64,000 nucleotides of DNA from NCBI GenBank assembly GCA_023055505.1, contig JALIRH010000007.1, positions 18,469,152-18,533,151 on the forward strand. The letters are read 5' to 3'. The translations under genes and the position numbers were made by a program. The DNA comes from Callipepla californica brunnescens. Its lineage: Eukaryota > Chordata > Aves > Galliformes > Odontophoridae. Every line of letters begins with the position of its first letter. The stretch's first letter is position 1. The notes under the pieces are model-generated. The model searched no databases, was not told where the DNA came from, and was given only the letters and a program-made list of their open reading frames with translations. This document shows, piece after piece, positions 12,413 to 23,400 of this stretch.

Positions 12413-14006
12413 CTGCAAGAAACAATTCAAAAAATATGACCAGCCCTTTCTCAATTCTGTTCATTACATAAGAACTGTCTTGAAATCTCTGCTAATTCTG
12501 CTTAGAAATGAGGAGTAAAAAGAAGTCCATCAAAGTGACAAAAAGCTCTTCTAATTTTCCTGCTATTTATTTTTAAACATTTTTTTTAGTAATTCAAGCA
12601 AAAACTTACTCCTGTGCAGCTTCAAAATTTAAAGAAACATTTAGTGGTGATTTTAGCCAAATACACAGTCCATGACTAAATGCAGTATTCACAGCTGTCA
12701 CTGGAACTAGGAAATACTAGGATACATACTCAGTACTTTCTTTGTTTATTGTTTAATACTTAGGATGATGGTTTAATAGGTTTAGTACTTAGGCTTAATG
12801 AAATCAAAACTTTCCTGGTTCTCTGTCTCAAAATAGAATTCATTAAATAAAGTATCTAAAGGCAGGCAAGTTTCTAAATCAGAAGTGTTCCACTTCACAC
12901 AAAATATACTGCAGCTACTATTTCAGCTAAATAGACCAAAAGGGATTCTGAAAGCATCAAACACTTAAAAGAACACAAATATTTCCTTGTTATATTCTGA
13001 GTGAACATTCTTATCCAAAGCTGTATTTTTCAATTCCAAGAGCAAGGATTCGTATGAAATATACCTGGTCATAAAACACAGTCTTTTGACATTAAAGGTC
13101 AAGAAACATTCTGCATATGTAAATTGTTCCAAAATCATAAAAAATAGCATAACATAGGAACTATGACTATGCTAAATATAATTCACATTACAAATTGATT
13201 CTTCTGAAAAATCTTCTGTCTTGAAGATTCTCAATTCCTATGTAAAATAGTTATGTAAAATGGGCTGGTATGATGCACTTCTGTATCTATATAGGATAAA
13301 TACCCAGAAGGCACTGGGCACAGAAGAGAATTGTAAAAGAAAATAAGTAAAAAAATAAAAAGTGAATGTAAAATCATTCTGAAAACAAAAAAAAATATAA
13401 TATTGAAAAAAAAAAGAAATAAGAAAGGAAGTTCACATTGGTATCTGTAATTAGCAGTATCAGTTTCATCTACACATCCATTAAACCATGCACAAAAGTT
13501 CTTGATTGCTCAACTGTATATCAATAAAGGCCATAAAATGAGCTTTATTATTCAGGTGCCTTCAATTAACTTGTCTGGAAAATCTGTTTTTAAAATGCTG
13601 CACTGCAGTTTTATGTAATTCATCCTTCTGAGCCCTTTAAATAGTGTTTACCAATGTGATAAAAGGGTAAGGAGTAAACAGCAGAATTTCAGCAAACTGC
13701 AGCTGTTGGAACTGAGTATTAACAAGCAGGGGATTATATTTGGCCATGACAAAGATCACTATCAGTATTTGAAAATTTTGCCTTGGAAAACATGCTTTTT
13801 CTTATTTTGCAGTAGAAAATCATGGTCACATCACACTGAAAAACTGACAAATCTATATACATTCTATCTATTGAAAATCCTATCACTGTATCACTAACCT
13901 ATCTCCCATTCCAAGTTCTAATAAAGAAAGGATGTGACTGAATAAACTCTTGTTGAATGACGACTTCACTTAGCAAAAATCAGCAGAATAAACCCAGTAA
14001 CCATAC
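12413..14006. other. DST intron
   Basis: A 1.6-kb AT-rich intron between exons 14007 and 12412, with short A-runs near 13350-13430. Nothing else recognised. Confidence 0.7.
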
Positions 14007-14288
14007 CTTGACTTTCTGATACTGCTGGTTCAGATTATCTTCTGTGCTTTTTACTAGTCCATCCACCTGAGTTTCAATGTCTTGCTGGATTTCCAGCAGA
14101 TTACCATTGACATCATCCTCCTCTCCTTCCAGAGCCTTCACATCTCCCTCTTCAAAGTGTGTTCCATTCTGTTCTATTGCCTGCTTAAACTTCCTGCCAT
14201 GCTCTGCTTCTTTATCCACATTTGATAACCAATCCAAGAGATTTTCTATTGTATTTTTACTTTCTTCCAGCTGTTCTATGGCTGCAAC
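14007..14288 (-). CDS. DST: DST exon: spectrin rod
   Basis: A 282-nt phase 0/0 exon reading [20 protein letters not shown], then [15 protein letters not shown], ending NQQYQKVK|gtatg. [10 protein letters not shown] is a helix-A signature. The [10 protein letters not shown] loop is characteristic of dystonin, and the following acidic loop is slightly longer than in the human protein. Confidence 0.95.
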
Positions 14289-14552
14289 CTACAATGAAAT
14301 TATACAGTTTCAGTCAGAAATCTTCTTCAAGCACCACATAATATCATATGTAAACAGACTACTTAAAATACGTTAACAATAAAAATGTGTTGACTGGCAT
14401 GCATGTTGCTATTTATTTCATAAAAATATAAAGCAGCAAACAGTTTCTTAGTCACCCAAAGGAAATACTTTTTTCTCCTCAGTGTATCGATAACAAATTG
14501 AAAAACAAATCCCCTAAAACACATAAAACGTTTGAATAAAATTATGAATAAC

Positions 14553-14786
14553 CTTTTCTGTTTCCTGTTTAATCGCTGTTGTCATAGCTTTATCCAGTTC
14601 TTTTTTAGATTCTTCTGCCTTCTGGCTAAGGAGCAAACACTTTGTCTTTGCTTCATTCAATTTCTGTTCAAGAATAGTCTTGTCCTCTTGTGACAACTTC
14701 CCTCCATTTTCTTTTAAGAAGTTTTCAGTATTTTTCACAATCTCTGCCAATGTCTGGGCACTTGTTCTCATATCTTTCTGTATCTC
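14553..14786 (-). CDS. DST: DST exon: spectrin rod
   Basis: A 234-nt phase 0/0 exon reading [20 protein letters not shown], then [16 protein letters not shown], ending AIKQETEK|gttat. Its [15 protein letters not shown] segment is nearly identical to mammalian dystonin. Confidence 0.95.
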
Positions 14787-16131
14787 CTTTTGAGAAAAAA
14801 GAATCCAAAGATGAACCCATGTCTTTCTGATTAACCTTATTACAACTTCCTCTGTTCTGAGGGCAAGCATTTCACTGCTCTTTCTTAACCTCACAGAGAA
14901 TAAATGCTGTAGTACTGAACAGCTGATAGGAATATCAGGAAATATTAAATCCAACATCTGACAGTGTTGCTGCAGCTCATTCTGTCCCTGTATCTTTCAA
15001 GCACAGTCGGGAAGGGGAAGGAAGGAAGAAAGGGGAAGGAAGGAAGGGGAAGGGCAAGGGCAAGGAAGGAAGGGCAAGGGTAGGGTTAAGGGCAAGGGTA
15101 AGGTTAAGGGCAAGGGCCAGGGCCAGGGCCAGGAAGAAGATAGGCAGGAAGAAAAAAATCTGCAATTTGGAACTCTGATCGCTTATACTCCTATTCAGAA
15201 GTCTGAATAGGCAGACTATTCAGACTATTGTCTGCTAGGCAATCATAATACTGATATTTATTTAAGAAAAATAAAAGTATGCTGTATTATTTCTTCTCTC
15301 CGAAGAATACACCCACTCAGGCTCTAATATCTTCAGACAGTTAAGCAATGTTAACAGATGCCCTGGGGTATCTACGTTTTTCCAAAGACTATAAAGAGAA
15401 CTTATACAAACTAGGTATGCTGCTTTGAAGATAAATAAAGCAAGGCAATATGAATCAGAACTTTTCAGTCTACTTATCTTACTCAGAGGAGCTCTATCCT
15501 TTAATTACTGAAAACCACTACTAGGAGAAGGAGGATGAAGAAAAGTGTCAAGCCCTTCTGTCGTACAACTATCAAAATCAGAGTGTCAGTCAGGTCAGAG
15601 GAAAAGCTTATAGATAACAAGATATTGCTAAAAGCCGAGGCCTTTATAGGAAAGCAAACAAAAGAAAAGGACTCTGTTGCATTCAGACACCAAGGAGACT
15701 GAAAGCACTGCTATTAAAAACAGAACTGTAACCAAAGCCTTGCAAGAAAATTCCTCGAAGTACTGTACGTGGGTGTAAACACTCCATGATACTAGTATTT
15801 TCACATTTGATTTTATCATATTTGACAGAAAGAATCTTAAGCTAAAGATTCACATAACAGGTTTCATACCTGCCACATGAGTGCTTCTTGAAATATCTAG
15901 TACATACACCCTATTCTACTGTCTTCTAGATTCCAAGTTTCTCACCTCCCACTGGTACATACTGGAGCATACTCATGGGCAATAGTTTAAAGGCGCACAA
16001 TCAAGACTTTACCTTTGTTAGGTTAAATAAATCTCTTCTATTCCCCTCTCACAAGATACTCTTGTTATACAACAAAAGAGCCTATTCTGCACTCAGCCTT
16101 CTTTAATTTACATAACTAGAATTGCGCACAC
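14787..16131. other. DST intron with purine-rich array
   Basis: A 1.3-kb intron between exons 16132 and 14786. It contains the G-rich array described separately; the remainder is unremarkable. Confidence 0.7.
15008..15152 (+). repeat. G-rich (GGAA/GGGCAA/GGGTTA) tandem array
   Basis: About 145 bases of almost pure purine on the plus strand. It moves from GGAAGGAA units to GGGCAA units, then GGGTAGGGTTAAGGGCAAG, then GGGCCA units. The middle part contains telomere-like GGGTTA variants. Runs of three or more G recur every 4-6 bases, so four-stranded folding is plausible. Confidence 0.9.
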
Positions 16132-16284
16132 CTCCTGTTTGGTCTGGTATTGTTCTAGCTCAGCCTTGCTGTCTGCAATAACAAGAGACTCTTGCTGTCC
16201 GATGAGTCGATTTTCAGTCTGTGTAAGCATATCACATATTTCCTGCAGTTTCTCTTTGCATTCTTGCTGCCGTTCAGCTACGTC
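16132..16284 (-). CDS. DST: DST exon: spectrin rod
   Basis: A 153-nt phase 0/0 exon reading [20 protein letters not shown], then [10 protein letters not shown], ending YQTKQE|gtgtgc. The donor gtgtgc is weak. The sequence matches human dystonin [16 protein letters not shown]. Confidence 0.94.
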
Positions 16285-17478
16285 CTACATTAGAGGCAAA
16301 TACATTTGAACAATAAAACAAAAATTTTCCCGACATATGAACTAACAGACACTCAAACAGCAATTAACCTTTGAACATCAATACTGCAAAGCAATCTTTT
16401 TGAAAGTATGCTGTAAACATGATAGCAGTGGTACAAATAGCAAGATGAACATATAGAAGTTATAGATAAACCTCAAATATGTTGTAAGTAAAAGAGACCA
16501 TGTTTGATGGAATTGCCCAAGAGAAGTCTGGCCATGCACATATGTGAAAGATGAAATCTCCAAACGACAGGAGTGAAAATCCAGTCTCTTTAACCGCTTG
16601 AAACCTGTGGTAAACACTATTAATTCTGCAAAAAGGACATCAAAACAGAGGTTAGTTGTGATTGTGAGTTAGCTCTTTTTGATATGCATATGTTACCTGA
16701 ATAGAAAATGCTGGCTTCTTAAGCAGTAGAAAAGAACAAGACATGCAAGAACATTACTGTTACCACATCCTAGAAAAATATCTACATCTCTCCTCTACTG
16801 GATTTTATATTTCTTTGACAAAGTACAGTGGAAACAAACATTCTTCAAATGGTGAAATAACTCAAAGCCGCTCAGAATGCTGAAACATCTTTCATTATGC
16901 ACAAGCTGGGGGATAAGGTGGTAACTCTGAGGCTTCATAGTGCTTCTATAATAGAGAAAGAGATGCATTCACACAGCAGCATCTTACCCTTCTTTGACTG
17001 CCAAAACAAAGGTAGCTATGTTTCCCAGCTGCAGCTATGCCAGCTCAAAAGCTGTAACTGTACCAACTTGACTCATGGCTTTTCCAATATCCATCCCTAC
17101 AGTCAGAACTGATTTACTCATATTTCTATCCCTCTAACCTGTCTCAGACAAAACTAGCTATGGTAGAAGAGATTTAAACAAATCTGGTACTTGACTATAA
17201 ATACCTAGAAAATGATCACACAAGCAGATGACATGGCAAATCAGAGGAAAAGAAAACCCTCAGCAGGACAGAAGTGACAAGCAGTGGTAGGATAGTAAAC
17301 TTGTTGATTAATATAGCTGCAGCCAGAAAAGAACATGAGTTCACTACTCTTATTTGGACAGTAAGTAAAAGAACATATCCTAATGCCTGAAACTGTACCT
17401 GTCCATAACCTAAAATATATTTTCTGTGAACTGTGATTGTACCAATGAAAGAGAAAAACGACAGTTCTTGAGATTTTA
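16285..17478. other. DST intron, part upstream of CR1
   Basis: Unremarkable intron sequence between exon 16284 and the CR1 fragment. Confidence 0.7.
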
Positions 17479-18005
17479 TAGGATCTTGGAATATCCTGTT
17501 GGAAGGGACTCACAAGGTTCATCAAGTCCAGCTCCTGACTCCACACAGGACAACCCAAAAATTCACACCCAATGTCTGAGAGCACTGTCCAAACACTCCT
17601 TGAAGCTGAGGGCCGTGCCCACTGCCCTGGGCAGCCCATTCCATGCCCACCACCCTGTGGTGCAGATCCTGTCCCTAACCCCCAGCTGCCCCTCCCCTGA
17701 CACAGCTCCATGCCATTCCCTCATGCCCTGTCTCTGTCACAGAGAGCAGAGCTCAGCACTGTCCTTCCACTCCCTGTGAGGAGCTGCAGCCACCATGAGG
17801 TCACCCCTCAGTTCCTCTGCTCTGTGCTGAGCACACCAAGGAACCTCAGCACTCCTCATATATCTTCTCCTCCAGACCCTTCACTATCTTTGTAACCCTT
17901 CTTAGGATGCTCTCTAACTGCTCTATGTCCTTCTTACATTGTGGCACCCAAACCTGCATGTAGTGCTCAAGGTGGGGCCACACCAGATCAACGCAGTTGT
18001 TGTAG
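17479..18005 (-). mobile_element. CR1 LINE 3' fragment
   Basis: The plus strand shows the reverse complement of a CR1 3' end: a degraded CTTGGAATATCCTGTTGGAAGG, then AGTCCAGCTCCTGAC, ACTGCCCTGGGCAGCC and CAAGGTGGGGCCACACCAG. CR1 is the dominant bird retroposon and this is the 5'-truncated form usual for it. It is GC-rich compared with its flanks. The element's sense strand is the same as DST. Confidence 0.88.
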
Positions 18006-18128
18006 AACTATGAATGTATCTGAAGTGAATCTAAGAAGGAAGGAATACACTCAAGACTGCATGCTGGCATTAAAACTCCTCACCCATAGACAAAAACACT
18101 CAGCACACATTTACACAGAAAGGCAAAC

Positions 18129-18362
18129 CTTCTGATCACCCAGTTCTTGCGCTGCCTGTAACTGAGTCTCTAAACTCTGCACTTGAGATGTTATAGTTTC
18201 CTGTACTTCCTGAAAAGATTTCTGAGTGGTGTTTAAGAGCCTCAGAAGCTGTTTGCTCTGATAAGGAGAAAGATCCTGGGCGTGTTCAGAAATGAAGAAC
18301 TGAACATCAAACGCAGTGGAATCCAGTTGCATTTTTGTACGACCAACCTCTGCAGCAGTGTT
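18129..18362 (-). CDS. DST: DST exon: spectrin rod
   Basis: A 234-nt phase 0/0 exon reading [20 protein letters not shown], then [19 protein letters not shown], ending ELGDQK|gtttg. [29 protein letters not shown] is very close to mammalian dystonin. A CR1 fragment lies about 130 bases downstream. Confidence 0.95.
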
Positions 18363-19387
18363 CTGTAAGTAAAGACAAGGAAATGAATAGCAAGGAGGAG
18401 AAACTCAGTGCAAATACAAAACACAGTCACTACTTCTAGCACTTTGCTCCTGTTCCAAAATGCTTTTGAGAGACACTTCAGCCACAGTAAACCAAATCCA
18501 TGTCAGAATCGCTCCAGCACATTCCATTAATGGATTTGAACTTGTGTATGGTTTGCCTCTGGCACACTCTATATGCAGGTAATAAAAAGATGACGTGAAA
18601 ACTTCTTTTTGGCCTTCTCATGGATGTCTGAGAGCGGGCTAATCTTCTACAGTGAAGAATTTATGGTGAGTATGCACTGACTGAAATGGCAGATTTGCTT
18701 TAAGTTTTCTAGGTTTGGGGACTAAAAGCCTAGAAATGTTAAAATTTCTTATTGTTGAATACTTGAATGTCTTATCATTCTCAGCTCCACAATGAAAAGC
18801 TCTACTTCCAGCAGTGTATCAAATTATGCCCACAGCTGCACTCCTTGCAGCCCCTGTAACAACACAACACAAACTAGAAAGCTATAAAGCACAGTAAAAT
18901 TATGTTATTTTTAACATTTACACAGACAGAGGTGTATGAAACACTGCTAAAAAATTCACCTGGTTGTTTTTTGTAGCTCACTTCACTCAAGTGGGTAATT
19001 AATTGGGTGTTTTGTTTTTTTTTTAATCTTTCCCTATCTTCTCACATGTTAATTAAGGTTAATTAAAACTAACGAAACTTCAGTAAATAACATGGATCTT
19101 ATGAATAGAGATGTTTTAAAAGATTTAATATTAATAACTGAAATATCTGTAACATAAGTTAGATTACCAAGAAGGGTGAGTTTATTACAACAAATGTGAG
19201 CAGAACTGATAGTTTTCTCAGTAAGACAAACTCTCCAAAATTTCGAAGGAGAAAAACCAGATTAACAAAACATAGTGGATCATCAAGTATTTGTCTTCCA
19301 GGTTAATGAGACAAATACTACCTAGTAGTTCATAATACTCAGTAACAGTTGCCAGAAGCACCAACACCTGCCATAAGGAATACTTAC
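18363..19387. other. DST intron
   Basis: A 1.0-kb intron between exons 19388 and 18362. A T-run lies near 19013-19024. Nothing recognised. Confidence 0.7.
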
Positions 19388-19534
19388 TTTGAGTAGGTTT
19401 AAACTTTGCTTCATATCTTCTATGTCATCAGTATTCACTCTGAAGTCATTCATGATTTTGTTGTGTTCTGTGAGCCAGTCTGAAAATGTCTGGAGTTTGC
19501 TTAAAAGTTGCTTGTGCAATTCTGCAAGCTTAGA
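19388..19534 (-). CDS. DST: DST exon: spectrin rod
   Basis: A 147-nt phase 0/0 exon starting SKLAELHKQLLSKLQTFSDW and ending MKQSLNLLK|gtaagt. The FSDWL motif is a typical helix-A tryptophan signature of a spectrin repeat. Confidence 0.94.
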
Positions 19535-19731
19535 CTAGGAAAGGGAAGTTGTATATTCATTTATTTATGCCCCTGGTGTCCTATCACATTTTCTATTTCA
19601 CATTTCAAAATGAAACCATGCATGTACTTTATATTCAGATTTTAAAAAATAAACAAACTTCTAACTTCTTAGCCAGATTACTTTCAGAAAAGTGAGACAA
19701 AACATACAAATGTACACTGATGAAAACATAC

Positions 19732-19947
19732 CATTTCTGAGTCAACAGAAGAGACTATTTGTTTTGCTCGTTTTGAAGATGTATCACAGACCATCAAAAA
19801 TGCTTCCTGCAAATAGTCATAGCTTATCTTTAGCTCTTTAAGCTTCTCCTCAGGAATATCTTTGTGATGAAACTTTAAGAACTCTTCTGTCAACTTCATG
19901 TCCTTTTTTAGGATAATTGCAAAGGTAGCCAATCCTGATTCAAACGA
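19732..19947 (-). CDS. DST: DST exon: spectrin rod
   Basis: A 216-nt phase 0/0 exon reading SFESGLATFAIILKKDMKLT, then EEFLKFHHKDIPEE, ending VSSVDSEM|gtatg. ILKKDMKL.EEFLK is conserved in dystonin. It forms one half of a spectrin-type helical bundle. Confidence 0.94.
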
Positions 19948-20115
19948 CTATGAAGAGAATATATATTCAAAATGCATTAAGCTAATAAGCAAGAAAAACA
20001 TTACATCTGATTTATTTTAATTAGATTTGAATTCACTCTTTTTTCCCCTCACCCCATCTCAGGTCTTCTCCTAGCTCCCATCAGTGAGAACAAGCAGAAA
20101 GAATACTTTACTGAC

Positions 20116-20262
20116 CTCTAGTTGCTCTAATTGTTCTTTTAGTATTTCCAGGTTGCTACTAATAGGTTTCTGGTTTTCTAGGTTTCTTTTCACCTCCTGA
20201 AGCACTGCCAAATGTTCTTGCATTTTCTCTCTCAACTTTAAACATTCCTGCTCTCCATCAAC
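20116..20262 (-). CDS. DST: DST exon: start of long spectrin rod
   Basis: A 147-nt phase 0/0 exon reading VDGEQECLKLREKMQEHLAV and ending LEILKEQLEQLE|gtcag. It follows the BPAG1-b exon, or directly the exon at 27083 in the a form. The helix corresponds to the human ELQQCLQHTEKMHEYL segment. Confidence 0.93.
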
Positions 20263-20461
20263 CTGAAAATGGGTTGTAACAATAAGGTTTTTGAAACTGA
20301 CAGACTTGAAAATTGGCAATAAAATTTCTTCTTTTACTTATAATATGTTTTAAATTATTCATTTTTGAAATTATTTTTCCAGTTTGGTTACTGTCTCCAG
20401 CAGTTGGAAGGATTCATGTGATTCCTTTGACTCAGGGCACATACCAGCTGTTGTTACTTAC

Positions 20462-23400
20462 CATGCTAGTGGAGTTGTCATCCAGGAGTGCTTCTGCTGT
20501 GTAAGCAGTCCCAGTAAGACCTCTGGAAAGGCTGTCTGTCTTCTCATGCTCCTGGTCACTTTTCCAAGCATCAGCTGTGTCATCTGCTGATGTTTTCTCT
20601 TTAGGAATTTCTGATCCAAACTCTGATTGTTCTGTTGAGAAAAGAGCACAGAGCCCATCTACTTTGCCTTTACCTTCATGTGCTGTGGTGATGCCCTGTG
20701 AGCTCATAAGCAAACTACTTATCAGTTCCTCTAATTTCCTTGTACTTTCAGTGCTGGATGACATTTTACAAATTTTCATAAGTTCAGAAGTCATAAGATT
20801 TGCAGTAGGAGTTTTCACCTCGTCTCCCATTTCACTCTTCATTTTATCTGGATCATTCATCTTTTGGTTACAGAATTCCTGCTTCAGAATATCTCGCAGA
20901 AGATCAGGACTTCTGCAATCAGGCCAAAGCAATGAAAGTGCATCACTGCCCTTTGTGTCTGTGCATGGGGTGGTATCCATTAATGCCGCTCTAACAGTAT
21001 TGCTTGTTTGCTTGAGTTGTGACTCACTGGACATGTTGCTTCCAAGCTGGGTGCTTCCAACCATTCTGAGTAAATTTTGCATTAGAATTTTGGTATCAGA
21101 ATAACATAGTGGTTCACCTTCCAGCTTAGAGTAAGTATGTCCCAATTTTAATTTCCTCTGCAACATATTCTGTAAGTCTTCCATTACCGTGTCAGGCATT
21201 TCTGGTGACTGTGAAAATCCTTTCTTCACTTTAAAATCTTTGGAAGGTCCCGTTTCCTTTTGTAATGATTCCATACATAACTGTTTTTTGAAACCATTTT
21301 CAAAGGAAGAAGTCTCGCTGACCATGAATTTTTCCCCCTCTGTGTTTTTTAGTGCTTCAGATTCTTTTTGAGCAACATTATTCCAGTCAGCCTCTATGCT
21401 GCTCAAAATTGCAGAAGAAAGATCAGTGACATGCGTATGATTCCCAGATGGTAGTGCTTCAATCTCATCCCCTGAGTCTTTTGCATCCCCAGTGCTTCCT
21501 AAAGCACCTGCTTTCATGAGGGTAAATTCATTATCAATGCTGTTCTTATTTTCTGAAACGTCTTCAAGAACAGTGTCAGCACTTGGACAGACAAATGTCT
21601 CTTCAGTCATGCCAATTTCCGCTGGCTTCAGTGAAACAGTTGTGGGAAAGGTATCAGTGTTAAATTCACTTGAATGTACTCCTTCCATTTTGAACAGAAA
21701 TTCTTTTTCATTCTGTATACCATTTTTCTCTTGTTCTATGTCCTTAAGGCAACAAGATACAGTTTTATCCAGTTCTGAATTGTTCTCTCCTTTTAAGCTT
21801 GTTGTAAATTGTTTCAGAGAAGATGAGATATTAAAATCGCTCTTTAATTCAGCTGATTCACCACTTCCAATGTCAGGCCAAGTTTGACCAATATTTACTT
21901 TTTCATTATTTGAAACAGTTTCTGTATCAGCTCTAATTGTTGATGCATCAAATATTTCCCCAAGACTTTCCATATGAATGGGACTTTTATTTAGCTCCAT
22001 GACACCACATTCCTTTATAATATTTGCTCTATTTTCTGCCAGAGTTTCAAAATCTCTTCTTATTTGACCATGCTTCTTATCAGTAACTGAACATACTTGG
22101 TCACAAAGTGAACTAATGTCATCACTCACATAATGCATATCTGTGAGGAATTTACTGTCCTTTTGGGATGAACTTGCCTCTAGTTGTTTGAAACTGGTCG
22201 TATCATCTAATGTTTTTTCCTCTGCAAATACTGCTTCTTTTTGTCTATGCCCATGATTTAAACGTAACATTGGCATGGTACTACAGCTTTTATTCATGCT
22301 GTGAAGCAAATCTGTCTGAGCATTTTCATCATCACTGGCAGCTTGCTTTGTAATTAGGAAAGGTGTTGCACTAATGTCAGATGATACAATATCATCAAGA
22401 AAGTGTGTTTTATTATTTTCTTCACTCTTACAGGATATCCCTTTGGTGTCAAAGGTATTTTCAGACTGAATATGCTTAGTAGTATCTTCTGACAAGTTTT
22501 CACTTTTGATAAAAGTTCCATGGTTATTTTCTGTTTTTCGTTCTCTTTCTTCTTTGTTTGTACACGTAAGATCAATGCATCCTTCCTCATAGGTGTCTGA
22601 TGCAGTTTCACATTTTCCCAATGATAATTCTCCATTTCTGTGGTTAGACTGGAATTGCAAACTATCCCCTGTCTTCTGGCCTAAAGAACAGTAATAGTCA
22701 TCAATATTCAGATTATTTTCCTCACTATTTTCTATATCTCCCACAGAAATTAACATCTGGTCATCTTTGTTTTTACACTGATTACGTGAGTAAAAAGTAT
22801 CCATTTCTTCTTCACTGTCAGACTCACTATCAGAGTCATCATAACTATCATAATCCAGATAGTCATAATCATAATCTTCCTCCTCCTGTGTTCCTTCCGA
22901 TTCATACTCATAGCAGTCACTTTCTGCTTTCATTTCATCTCCTTCATTTCTGTCTCGCTGTATTTTTGTTTCATGTCTCTTCAGTAAAGAAGTAGAGCAC
23001 CCCTCCCTTCTTTCTTCACTGCCCACAGTAATTGGTAGTTTTTGTTCATCTTCAGAGTCCTTTGTTCTTCCTTTTTCCTCTTCAGGGTCTCTTTCCAAAG
23101 TTTCAACTCTTGCAGAAGCTATGTTAACACTCCCTGTTAGAGCTGTCTGATTTGTATCTCTAGAGTAATGGACATTCTCTCCAGCATTGGTTGGAAGTTC
23201 TTGATAAGAGCCATTCTCTTCTCTCAGAGCTATCATACCACCTCTCTCCTCTAGAAAACCTAATGGAACAATAGGCTCTGGTGTATCATCATCCCCGAAT
23301 TGTAAGGTACCAAAATCATCATCATCTTGACGGCTGTCATAGGAATCACTGTCATCAAATTGTGGAGTACCATAAACATCACTGTCATCATCATCAACCT

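Noticed and set aside
14977..15165. 62-codon Ala/Leu/Pro-rich minus-strand frame
   Set aside because: It is a translation of the G-rich tandem array.
17241..17895. Frames of 156, 117 and 61 codons on both strands
   Set aside because: They fall on the GC-rich CR1 fragment, where stop codons are rare. They do not resemble CR1 reverse transcriptase.
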